A DNA stretch of 22,858 bases from a virus: positions 1-22,858 of the IMG/VR virus record IMGVR_UViG_3300031825_000368; one strand, 5' to 3'. Position 1 is the first letter of the stretch. Every line of letters begins with the position of its first letter. The position numbers and the translations under genes were made by a program. The notes beneath the pieces were generated by a model. It searched no databases. It saw only the letters and a program-made list of their open reading frames with translations, and was not told the origin of the DNA. Below, piece by piece: positions 1-5,569 of the stretch.

Positions 1-102
1 CTCGGGATCGGGGTGATGACGAACGACGGGCTGCACCCGAACGCATCGGCCGCGGCGCTCATGGCCGCAACGGTGCCGGTGAACTCGATCCTGTCGGACT
101 GA
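1..102 (+). CDS. SGNH/GDSL hydrolase-like protein, 3' end only
   Basis: Only the last 33 codons are present, read from base 1 to a TGA at 100-102. The peptide contains NDGLHPNASAAALMA, which matches the C-terminal catalytic block of SGNH/GDSL hydrolases, where Asp and His in DxxHP complete the triad. Such hydrolases are encoded near tail or fibre genes in several actinobacteriophages and may act on cell-surface esters. The Ser and Gly/Asn blocks lie upstream of the window, so the call rests on a single motif. No terminator hairpin abuts the stop codon; the first strong hairpins are those of the RNA-like array further on. Confidence 0.5.
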   Translation, partial: LGIGVMTNDGLHPNASAAALMAATVPVNSILSD

Positions 103-110
103 CCCCCGCT

Positions 111-300
111 CGTAACGGCTCACTACCGGCGGCCGGACCGGCGATGCAGGCCCCTCCGGCGCACAGACCGATCCGGCCGAACCCCAAGGATCCCACGCAG
201 TCCCGCGAAGTGGAGCTCGCGGAGAAAGAAGAGCCCCGCCGGGGACTCTCGTCCACGCCGGCGGGGCTCCCGGCCGCCGGCAGGGGGGATGCGGCGGCCG
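111..300 (+). ncRNA. Structured RNA-like module, copy 1 (three hairpins)
   Basis: The module starts with CGTAACGGCTC (111-121). Hairpin 1 pairs CGGCCGG (130-136) with CCGGCCG (173-179). Hairpin 2 pairs GAGCCCCGCCGG (231-242) with CCGGCGGGGCTC (258-269), a perfect 12-bp stem with an inner GGAC/GTCC (243-254). Hairpin 3 pairs CGGCCGCCG (271-279) with CGGCGGCCG (292-300) around the 12-nt loop GCAGGGGGGATG. A near copy of that loop recurs at 315-325, between CCGCC (304-308) and GGCGG (329-333). Copy 2 at 673-863 keeps the same elements at nearly the same spacing. Function unknown; no U-tract terminator follows. Confidence 0.5.
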
Positions 301-394
301 ATACCGCCCGAATACAGGGGGATGCACAGGCGGCAACCCGGAACTTTACTTCATCTTTGAACCAGGCTGAAGCCCGCCCACAGTGTCCCTCCGT

Positions 395-448
395 CGGTGC
401 GGCCGGTGGAGGCGCCGACCGCACCGCCAGTGACGCCCGCGGCGTCAC
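395..448 (+). other. Pair of adjacent perfect hairpins
   Basis: CGGTGCGG (395-402) pairs with CCGCACCG (419-426), enclosing a 16-nt loop that contains GGTGGAGG. Immediately after it, GTGACGCC (430-437) pairs with GGCGTCAC (441-448) across a 3-nt loop. The arrangement of a hairpin with a purine-rich loop beside a second strong hairpin resembles the neighbouring array units, but the sequence is not a clear copy of them. Confidence 0.4.
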
Positions 449-499
449 ACGGATCCCCGCCGTCCAAACTCCACAGCCGGGCGGGCGCACAACGTCGGG

Positions 500-609
500 G
501 TTACGCACTGCCGAAGGTGAAGAAGCGAGGAGCCGAACGCGATGTCCAGCCCTCCCCGGCAGTCCACCACGCTTCGGCGAGATGAAGGTATCGACAAACC
601 GGGCGTAAC
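500..609 (+). other. Long-range helix enclosing two mutually exclusive helices
   Basis: GTTACGC (500-506) can pair with GCGTAAC (603-609). Inside it, ACTGCCG (507-513) can pair with CGGCAGT (557-563), or the overlapping GCCGAAG (510-516) can pair with CTTCGGC (572-578). The last two cannot form together. Competing helices of this kind are typical of switching RNAs, but no ligand or regulated gene is evident, and in GC-rich DNA some 7-bp pairings arise by chance. Confidence 0.3.
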
Positions 610-672
610 GCCAACAGGTTGCTGACCGCTCGTATCACACGACGCGTGCTGCGTGCGCCTTCGGGGCCCTCC

Positions 673-863
673 CGTAACGGCTCGCAATTGGCGGCCGGCT
701 CGCACTGCGCAGCCCCCTGCGAGGCACAGTCCGAACCGGCCGGTCTCCAGCCTTCCACGCCCACCCGGGATGAGGACGGTATCGGACAGAAAACCCCGCC
801 GGAGAGAGAGTGGGGGCAACTCCGGCGGGGCCTCGGTCACCGTGCAGGGGGAGTGACGGTGAC
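673..863 (+). ncRNA. Structured RNA-like module, copy 2
   Basis: CGTAACGGCTC (673-683) is identical to copy 1. Hairpin 1 again pairs CGGCCGG (692-698) with CCGGCCG (736-742). Hairpin 2 pairs CCCCGCCGGA (794-803) with TCCGGCGGGG (821-830). Hairpin 3 pairs GTCACCGT (836-843) with ACGGTGAC (856-863) around the 12-nt loop GCAGGGGGAGTG. The hairpin 3 stem differs from copy 1 on both sides, yet pairing and the loop are kept. ACGGTATCG occurs on both sides of hairpins 2-3 (about 776 and 871). Confidence 0.5.
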
Positions 864-934
864 AAGACCAACGGTATCGAAGGCCGGGCGACCTCGTGGG
901 AAATCGGCTCACGAACCCCGCTCGAATAGGTGAA

Positions 935-1005
935 GCCCCGCCGGTGATCTCTGTGACGATCCGTCCGGCGGGGCCTGGCCGCCGGACGGGGGAGAACGGC
1001 GACCA
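935..1005 (+). ncRNA. Structured RNA-like unit 3 (two hairpins)
   Basis: GCCCCGCCGG (935-944) pairs with CCGGCGGGGC (965-974). Directly after it, TGGCCGCCG (976-984) pairs with CGGCGACCA (997-1005), with one C-A mismatch, around the 12-nt loop GACGGGGGAGAA. It lacks hairpin 1 of the full module. It is followed by TCAACTCTA (1009-1017), repeated after unit 4. Confidence 0.45.
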
Positions 1006-1222
1006 AGATCAACTCTAGGCGGGCAGCAGCCGGCGTGCAGACCTCCCGTCAGCACCGGCTCACGATGGGCTGGCTGTACGAGTTCATGCGGATCATGGTG
1101 AACGGCATGGCGTGCATGAGCGGGCTGATCCCAGACATGCCGCAACCGCGAAATGTGGGGGGTGCAGCCCTTCAGGGAGGACGAGTCCACGCACGCTCGG
1201 CGGCAGGCCTCGACACGGGAGA

Positions 1223-1280
1223 GCCTCGCCGTACTGCGCGTCGCGGCGAGGCCCAGCCGCCGAACGAAGGGAGAGGCGGC
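1223..1280 (+). ncRNA. Structured RNA-like unit 4 (two hairpins, divergent)
   Basis: GCCTCGCCG (1223-1231) pairs with CGGCGAGGC (1244-1252). Then GCCGCC (1256-1261) pairs with GGCGGC (1275-1280) around a 13-nt purine-rich loop, GAACGAAGGGAGA. TCAACTCTA follows at 1286-1294, as after unit 3. This is the most divergent of the four units, with a shorter second stem. Confidence 0.38.
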
Positions 1281-1606
1281 CGAGGTCAACTCTATGCGCG
1301 CGAGGCGCGAACCTGCAGCGCCCCGAGATCACTCATCCGCGACATCTACCGAAGCGCCGCGAGCTGCTTCTTGACTCACGAGGCCCCTGTCAGGGGACGC
1401 CCTCGATACCTCCGGACGTTGAATGCGTGCCCGCGCACGGGCCATTGCAAGAGCTCTGGCCGTCGGCCTCATCCGGGTGGGGTCCGACCTGCGAAGACTG
1501 CTCGGAATTAACCGGAACCGCGGCGGAGGTGGTAGAAAAGCAACAGCCGGGGCGCACATGCTGGGTAGCGAAGCACGCCCCGACTGTCACATCAGGAGAA
1601 GGTCAA

Positions 1607-1804
1607 CTAGGCAGTTGCCGCTGCCGAGATGACGGGCCGACGATAGGCGCACTCGCCCTTCCGCCCAATGCAGGGCGGGAAGCAAGCGTGCTGCTCGTGG
1701 GTGCTGACGAAGCCGTACTGGTCGACGTAGTTGCCGTCGGCCGGTACGCGCTGTCCGGTCTTCCAGGAACCGTTCGGTCCGAGAGGAAGGTGGGTCTTAG
1801 GCAT
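1607..1804 (-). CDS. Small YjzC-like protein (65 aa)
   Basis: The ATG is at 1804-1802 on the minus strand, preceded by AGGAGC six bases upstream, which selects this start over an upstream ATG in the same frame. The 65-residue product contains TGQRVPADGNYVDQYG, then FPPCIGRKGECAYRR. The first part resembles the GxxxPxxGxY pattern of the small YjzC-like family; the second, with two cysteines flanking Gly-Arg-Lys-Gly, recurs in small hypothetical proteins of varied bacteria. Biochemical function is not known. It has no signal peptide or membrane segment. It is transcribed away from the zinc-ribbon gene and towards the RNA-like array. It interrupts the phage structural genes, as accessory (moron) genes do. 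Confidence 0.72.
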   Translation of the reverse strand: MPKTHLPLGPNGSWKTGQRVPADGNYVDQYGFVSTHEQHACFPPCIGRKGECAYRRPVISAAATA

Positions 1805-1832
1805 GTTGAAGCTCCTGAAAGCTGAGGTCTGC

Positions 1833-1854
1833 GAGGAAACCAACGTGGTTCCTC
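1833..1854 (+). promoter_or_regulatory. Hairpin masking the ribosome binding site of the zinc-ribbon gene
   Basis: GAGGAAACCA (1833-1842) pairs with TGGTTCCTC (1846-1854), with one bulged A and a 3-nt loop. The 5' arm contains the only Shine-Dalgarno-like sequence (GAGGAA, 1833-1838), and the GTG start (1845-1847) lies in the loop and 3' arm. In RNA it would hide both; as DNA it could be a protein-binding site between the two divergent genes. Confidence 0.4.
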
Positions 1855-2030
1855 TGTCGGATTCGGCGCCCAAACGCTGCTCCAGTTGTGGAGGCGAATG
1901 GTTTCGTCTCGACGGGGGGACCTCGAGCCCAGATTCCTACCGGCATGGCGCCGTCACGATGTCCGCGTCCGGGAGGATCACGGGCTACTTCGGCGCGCCT
2001 GTTTGCTGCGACTGCGGCGCCCCGGCGTAG
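1845..2030 (+). CDS. Small zinc-ribbon protein (61 aa)
   Basis: The product has two Cys pairs, CSSCGGEWF near residue 12 and CCDCGAP near the C-terminus, about 40 residues apart, as in a zinc ribbon. The segment between them (AVTMSASGRITGYFG) looks like the beta-hairpin of such folds. GTG at 1845 is chosen because GAGGAA lies six bases upstream. An in-frame ATG at 1803 would overlap the start codon of the divergent minus-strand gene and has a poorer ribosome site. The role is unknown; small zinc ribbons in phages may bind nucleic acid or proteins. A terminator-like hairpin lies about 280 bases downstream. Confidence 0.55.
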   Translation: MVPLSDSAPKRCSSCGGEWFRLDGGTSSPDSYRHGAVTMSASGRITGYFGAPVCCDCGAPA

Positions 2031-2308
2031 TTTCACCGCCCAGGCCTGCAGCGATCGGGGCCTAGGGAGCGTGCCCAAGGTTGAAGGTGCGCGTCGACGC
2101 GCAAGGAGCGGAAATCAACGGTTCGTTCCTTTCGTCCGGATCGATGTCTCGATCTGTCGATCTTGAAGGCGGCATCATGGACACTACACCTAGTGGCCGA
2201 CAGATTCCTAGAACGCGAGATGTTGTGAGTTACAGCCGTGATATTCCCAGGTCGTGGGATTGCCCTGCCTCCTGGTTCGGCACGGACGGGAACGCACAAA
2301 CTACGCAA

Positions 2309-2342
2309 AAGAGCGCCGCACCCGGGAGGGTACGGCGCTCTT
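2309..2342 (+). terminator. Intrinsic terminator hairpin
   Basis: AAGAGCGCCG (2309-2318) pairs perfectly with CGGCGCTCTT (2333-2342), with an inner ACCC/GGGT stem and a GGGA loop, followed by TGTTT. It would end plus-strand transcription from the zinc-ribbon gene or the region after it. A-rich flanks on the left also allow use on the minus strand. Confidence 0.7.
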
Positions 2343-2423
2343 GTTTCGCTGGCGCGAAGGTGCCGCCTTCACGAACCAGTTGATGTGGTTGATCATGCCC
2401 CTCGGGCGGATCGCCGTCAAATC

Positions 2424-2436
2424 TTAGCTGAGCTAA
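2424..2436. promoter_or_regulatory. Perfect 13-bp palindrome, possible operator
   Basis: TTAGCT-G-AGCTAA is a perfect odd-length palindrome in an AT-richer patch of an otherwise gene-free 180-bp interval between two terminators. It resembles a dimeric repressor half-site pair, but no promoter or gene can be tied to it. Confidence 0.25.
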
Positions 2437-2530
2437 ACAGAGGTCGACGGCTCGCCACAACCTGGATCGGCACGGGAACTACGTGCTCACCGCATACGTC
2501 GGTGGATCCGCGTAACCGTACCTGCACAGC

Positions 2531-2565
2531 AAAGCGCCCCACCTCGCAATGAGGTGGGGCGCTTT
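2531..2565. terminator. Strong bidirectional terminator after the lipoprotein gene
   Basis: AAAGCGCCCCACCTC (2531-2545) pairs perfectly over 15 bp with GAGGTGGGGCGCTTT (2551-2565) across a 5-nt loop. It lies about 22 bases past the stop of the minus-strand lipoprotein gene. Its core GCGCCCCACC/GGTGGGGCGC recurs at 20611-20647. Confidence 0.85.
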
Positions 2566-2587
2566 CGTCATGTTTGCGCGGCACTCG

Positions 2588-3415
2588 CTACTGCCCGGCG
2601 CACTCCTGAGTCCACCCCGTGGTGCCGTCGGTGAACTGCGTCGTCCCGGTCTGATACATCGGTCCCGTCATGCAGTAGTCGATGACCTTCCCGGCAAGCG
2701 GCTGCGGATCACCATTCGGCGCCCCGGTGTAGCCCACCGGGGGAGCAGTCGCGGGCTGGGACTGCGGCACTGCTGGCTGCGCTTGCTCCAGAGTCGGGGT
2801 CGGCTCCACGGCTGGAACCTGCTCGGTGGCCGGCGCTTCGGCCGTGGTCGGGGTCGCGGTCTCCGGCAGGTCCCACTCGACACGGATGTCCTGGCCGCCC
2901 TGAGTGGTGTGGTAGCCGATCACCTCAGCCGCATCCGGGACGTCGAGGGTGACGCGTCCGTCCGCGCCAGAGTTCGGAGGCAGATCGATGAACGCACTAC
3001 TCCCGGGCCCGGAGCACGGCTCCGCGTCGGAGGTATCGATGTTCTTGGTGATCTTCCCGTCGGCGTCGACGTAGTAGAAGTCAGACGACCACAGCCACTG
3101 GGTGATCGAAGACGGCCCGACCTGGATTGTCGCGGAGAGACCCTGTTTGGTGATCGAATCGGAGTTGGTGTTGGCGTCGCAGCCGTCGGTGGACAGTGAG
3201 GTGTCCGAGATCTCGAGGACCGTCGTCCCGTTCTGGACCACCGTGGCGGTCTCGCCGAGCTGGACTTCGACGGCGCCGCGGGAGTTCAGTCCGGCGCCGG
3301 AGTCAGCCGCGGTGGTCGCGATGGTGGTGGGTTCCGGCTGGTCGGTGGTGTCGGAGTTGCCACACGCGGCGAGTAGGAGGAGGGCGGGCGCGAGCGCGGC
3401 AGTGCGAAGTTTCAT
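2588..3415 (-). CDS. Secreted lipoprotein (275 aa), likely prophage accessory gene
   Basis: The start at 3415 gives a short signal peptide, basic MKLR then a hydrophobic stretch, ending in the lipobox LAAC with Cys18 as the lipidated residue; the 18-codon upstream extension would bury this signal. After a Thr/Asp-rich linker, residues about 45-185 form a beta-rich domain similar in style to DUF4352/telokin-like lipoproteins (VQLGETATVV, TVLEISDTSL). A Pro/Thr/Ala/Gln-rich segment follows, then a 35-residue tail with two Cys ending ECAGQ. The protein is expected on the outer face of the cytoplasmic membrane. Its own orientation and terminator inside the late region suggest expression in the lysogen. 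Some prophage lipoproteins block DNA entry of superinfecting phage (e.g. Ltp of TP-J34); that role is only a guess here. Confidence 0.82.
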   Translation of the reverse strand: MKLRTAALAPALLLLAACGNSDTTDQPEPTTIATTAADSGAGLNSRGAVEVQLGETATVVQNGTTVLEISDTSLSTDGCDANTNSDSITKQGLSATIQVGPSSITQWLWSSDFYYVDADGKITKNIDTSDAEPCSGPGSSAFIDLPPNSGADGRVTLDVPDAAEVIGYHTTQGGQDIRVEWDLPETATPTTAEAPATEQVPAVEPTPTLEQAQPAVPQSQPATAPPVGYTGAPNGDPQPLAGKVIDYCMTGPMYQTGTTQFTDGTTGWTQECAGQ

Positions 3416-3437
3416 GTCCGGATCATCCCTTATCGTT

Positions 3438-3456
3438 GCGACGTCCGTTACGTCGC
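3438..3456. promoter_or_regulatory. Operator-like inverted repeat between lipoprotein and connector genes
   Basis: GCGACGT (3438-3444) and ACGTCGC (3450-3456) form a perfect 7-bp inverted repeat with a 5-bp spacer. It lies 22 bases upstream of the lipoprotein start and 55 bases upstream of the -10 element of the divergent head-tail adaptor gene, where a regulator could affect either or both. Confidence 0.4.
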
Positions 3457-3510
3457 GCTCAGGCTTCACCCCCCTCGTGCCGGGGGACTATCAACTGCAC
3501 GCCAGATCTC

Positions 3511-3516
3511 TACCGT
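3511..3516 (+). promoter_or_regulatory. -10 element for a leaderless start (adaptor gene)
   Basis: TACCGT is followed by seven bases and then the ATG at 3524, placing the transcript start at or beside the start codon. No -35 box stands out. Confidence 0.5.
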
Positions 3517-3523
3517 GGCGACC

Positions 3524-4240
3524 ATGTCCTGCACCTGGCCGATCGACCGGTCCTGCCTCCCCGAGGCAGCGACCCCCGAGGAGCGTGTGAAGCAACGGCA
3601 CGCCGAGGACCTGGCCGTGTCGGTGCTCTGGGCGCTGTCCGGGCGGCAGTTCGGTCAATGCCCGGTGATCGCGCGCCCTTGCCCGCAGACGTGCTCGACG
3701 TCCAGTGGAACGTACGGAGCCGGCTGGTTCCCAGTATTCGCCGACGGACAGTGGCGCAACCTGACCTGCGGATGCCCCGGTTCCTGCACAGCGTCCGGCC
3801 CGAAGGTCGTCCACCTACCCGGACCGGTCGGCGAGGTCCTCACGGTCACGGTCGCCGGCGTCATCCTCGACGAGGCGGCATGGCATCTCGAAGGAGACCG
3901 CCTCTACCGCGTCGACGGCGCGGACTGGCCACGTCAGGACATGAACAGTCCGTCCGGCAGTGACGGCACATGGACCGTCACCTACACCCGCGGCATCCCG
4001 GTCCCCGACGGCGTCGGGACCCTCGTCGGCATTCTCACCAAGGAGTTCCTGGACGCCTGCGGCGGCGGAAAGTGCCGTCTCCCGCGCCGCGTGCAGTCCG
4101 TGTCCCGGCAGGGTGTCTCCTACCAGATGGTCGACCCCACCGACATCTACCGCTCCGGGAAGACCGGGCTCGCCGAGATAGACATCTGGCTGGCCGCGGT
4201 CAACCCGATAGCGCTCCAACAAAGGCCGGTCGTCCGATGA
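3524..4240 (+). CDS. Head-to-tail adaptor (connector) protein, 238 aa
   Basis: The protein has the ALSGRQFGQCPV segment (residues about 35-46) followed by Cys-containing RPC, a pattern of head-to-tail adaptor proteins of actinobacterial siphophages. It would sit under the portal and start the connector that joins head and tail. The N-terminal half is helical and the middle is Cys-rich (TCGCPGSC). ATG 3524 is preferred over GTG 3515 because that GTG overlaps the -10 element and the ATG shares the leaderless arrangement of several genes here. It overlaps the next gene by ATGA at 4237-4240, as is usual for co-translated connector genes. The assignment rests on motif memory and position. Confidence 0.7.
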   Translation: MSCTWPIDRSCLPEAATPEERVKQRHAEDLAVSVLWALSGRQFGQCPVIARPCPQTCSTSSGTYGAGWFPVFADGQWRNLTCGCPGSCTASGPKVVHLPGPVGEVLTVTVAGVILDEAAWHLEGDRLYRVDGADWPRQDMNSPSGSDGTWTVTYTRGIPVPDGVGTLVGILTKEFLDACGGGKCRLPRRVQSVSRQGVSYQMVDPTDIYRSGKTGLAEIDIWLAAVNPIALQQRPVVR

Positions 4241-4764
4241 GCGACGTCGACTGCATCCTCAACGAGCTGATCTCCGCGCTGCGGGAAGCGTTCGCCCCGG
4301 ACTCGCAGATGCCTCCGCTCGGCGGTGGCACCACCGAGGTCCGGTTGTTCGCCGGGGACGCGACCCCGCTGGCAGCGTGGGACGCACACCGCGAAGGGGA
4401 GGGCTGCGACCACCCGTTCCTGTGGGTGCGGCTGGTCCGCCGGTACCGGACGCAGCAGTTCCCGGCCCCGTACGTCGGGCCTGCCCCGTGCGGGATGCCG
4501 ACGGCGGTCGCCATCGAAGTCGGGGTCGGGCGGTGCGCGGTCGTCGACGCCGAACCGTCCTGGGAGGAGTACGCCAACGAGGCGGAGATCAGCATCGACG
4601 ATTCGTGGCGGATCGACCTGGCGCTGTGCCGGGCGATGGGCAAGATCGAGCGCGCCGAGTGCGGGCTGTCCACGGCGATCGACGCCGTGGTTCCTTACGG
4701 CCCTGAGGGTGGCGTCATCGCCTGGATCGGGACCGGATACGTCCAACTGACCGGAGGATTTTGA
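4237..4764 (+). CDS. Connector or tail terminator-type protein (175 aa)
   Basis: Its ATG overlaps the stop of the adaptor gene (ATGA). The N-terminal helix (LNELISALREAF) and the later PTAVAIEVGVGR and RIDLALCRAM segments suit a small alpha/beta connector protein, and its place between adaptor and neck-type genes suggests head-to-tail stopper or tail terminator. Sequence alone does not separate these roles. A C-terminal segment (YVQLTGGF) looks like an edge strand. No membrane segment or signal is seen. Confidence 0.5.
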   Translation: MSDVDCILNELISALREAFAPDSQMPPLGGGTTEVRLFAGDATPLAAWDAHREGEGCDHPFLWVRLVRRYRTQQFPAPYVGPAPCGMPTAVAIEVGVGRCAVVDAEPSWEEYANEAEISIDDSWRIDLALCRAMGKIERAECGLSTAIDAVVPYGPEGGVIAWIGTGYVQLTGGF

Positions 4765-4765
4765 T

Positions 4766-5098
4766 ATGGCACAGCGCATCACTGTCGAGGGCACGATCAC
4801 CCCGTCGGTCCTGCTGTCGACCGGGGAACAGATGACGGTGACCCGAAGCCCGTTCATCGACAAGCTGATCTCCAAGGGGTTCATCCGCGTGGTCGCCGAC
4901 GATGCTCCCACTCCGACACAGCCGGCCGTCGAGGACCAACCCGTCGTCGTAGTCCCGGCACGCAACGCCAAGCGCGAAGTGTGGGCAGCATTCCTGACCA
5001 ACCTGAAGATCGAGTTCTCCGACGAGGACGGACGCGACGAACTGATCAATCTCTACGAGGACAGCGAGCACTACGTCCCGGACGACGATCGTGGCTGA
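4766..5098 (+). CDS. Small structural protein with HeH/SAP-like C-terminal motif (110 aa)
   Basis: GGAGGA (4753-4758) lies seven bases before the ATG. Residues 1-45 are short beta segments (ITVEGTITPSVLLSTGEQ), residues 46-60 are Pro/Thr/Val-rich, and the end (WAAFLTNLKIEF to RDELINLYE) fits the small helix-extension-helix module found at the ends of many phage head and connector proteins. The exact role is not known. It overlaps the next gene by 8 nt. Confidence 0.6.
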   Translation: MAQRITVEGTITPSVLLSTGEQMTVTRSPFIDKLISKGFIRVVADDAPTPTQPAVEDQPVVVVPARNAKREVWAAFLTNLKIEFSDEDGRDELINLYEDSEHYVPDDDRG

Positions 5099-5504
5099 CG
5101 CAGGCTACGAGCTCCAGGTCGACCAGGGGCGGCTGGGTCAGCAAGTCCAGCCGATCCTGGCGCGCAAGGCCGCGTCCCTGACCCGACGGATCGCCGCACA
5201 GGCGAAGATGAACGTTCCGGTCCGGACCGGCAACCTGGGGCGGTCGATCCAGGAGGACCCGATCGTGTTCTCCGGCCCGTTCCGGGTCACCTCGGGCGTG
5301 ACCGCAACGGCCAGCTATGCCGCCGCGGTGCACGAGGGCACCCGCCCGCACGTGATCCGGGCGCGCAACGCCCGGGCGCTGGCGTTCCCCGGCGACGGCG
5401 GGCGCACCGTGTTCCGGCGGTCGGTCAACCACCCCGGCACCCGGCCCCGTCCGTTCCTACGCAACGCCGCAGAGCAGGTGATCCGGGACGAGCAGCTCGG
5501 CTGA
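5091..5504 (+). CDS. HK97 gp10-like neck/connector protein (137 aa)
   Basis: The sequence has the classic layout of the HK97-gp10/neck (Ne1) family: an N-terminal helix, PVRTGNLGRSI near residue 44, then ATASYAAAVHEGTRPH and a C-terminal RPRPFLRNAAEQV. These proteins help complete the head-tail joint; the VRTGNL and YAxxVHxGT motifs are family hallmarks. GTG 5091 begins inside the preceding gene (8-nt overlap), implying translational coupling. Length agrees with the family. A major tail tube gene would normally be expected close downstream but is absent here. Confidence 0.82.
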   Translation: MADAGYELQVDQGRLGQQVQPILARKAASLTRRIAAQAKMNVPVRTGNLGRSIQEDPIVFSGPFRVTSGVTATASYAAAVHEGTRPHVIRARNARALAFPGDGGRTVFRRSVNHPGTRPRPFLRNAAEQVIRDEQLG

Positions 5505-5524
5505 GCCGCTGCACTGCCGGTGGC

Positions 5525-5530
5525 TAGCCT
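5525..5530 (+). promoter_or_regulatory. -10-like element ahead of the first chaperone gene
   Basis: TAGCCT lies 39 bases before the ATG at 5570 and matches the TAGCCT ahead of the tape measure gene. Here it would give a leader of about 30 nt carrying GAAGGA (5555-5560). Confidence 0.35.
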
Positions 5531-5569
5531 GGCCCGCGTCGCACCACCCCGATCGAAGGACGGCCTCGA

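Larger units (their letters stand above)
103..1606. other. 1.5-kb gene-free region rich in repeated hairpins
   Basis: No frame on either strand has a believable gene: the open frames are short, mutually overlapping, rich in Arg/Pro/Ala, lack a ribosome site and match no known fold. Instead the DNA holds many perfect or near-perfect inverted repeats of 7-12 bp, several repeated in the same order and spacing (listed separately). The strand of any RNA product is not certain; the plus strand is suggested by the G-rich, purine-rich loops and by the plus-strand gene upstream. The stretch 1300-1540 holds only weak hairpins, such as CCCCTGTCAGGGG at about 1384. Confidence 0.6.
2031..2587. other. Intergenic region with two terminators and a palindrome
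   Basis: No convincing gene is seen. A plus-strand frame at 2177-2383 (ATG, 68 codons) runs straight through a perfect terminator hairpin and has no ribosome site. TTGAAG (2163-2168) and TACACC (2185-2190), 16 bases apart, are a weak promoter-like pair. Confidence 0.55.

Noticed and set aside
111-1294. CRISPR array
   Set aside because: Repeats are long, diverged, unequally spaced and hairpin-based; there are no uniform 24-37-nt repeats with unique spacers and no cas genes.
59-1511. Several overlapping open frames of 60-240 codons on both strands
   Set aside because: None has a ribosome site, conserved-looking motif or consistent frame; they read through the repeated hairpins. The repeats explain the region better.
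1548-1615. Fifth unit of the RNA array (CGGGGCG/CGCCCCG plus a weak second stem with GGAGAAGGTCAACTA)
   Set aside because: The second stem is weak and contains a wobble, the first stem differs from the others, and the site overlaps the 3' end of the YjzC-like gene; similarity is suggestive only.
2177-2383. 68-codon plus-strand frame starting MDTTPSGRQIPRT
   Set aside because: It reads through the whole terminator at 2309-2342 and has no ribosome site.
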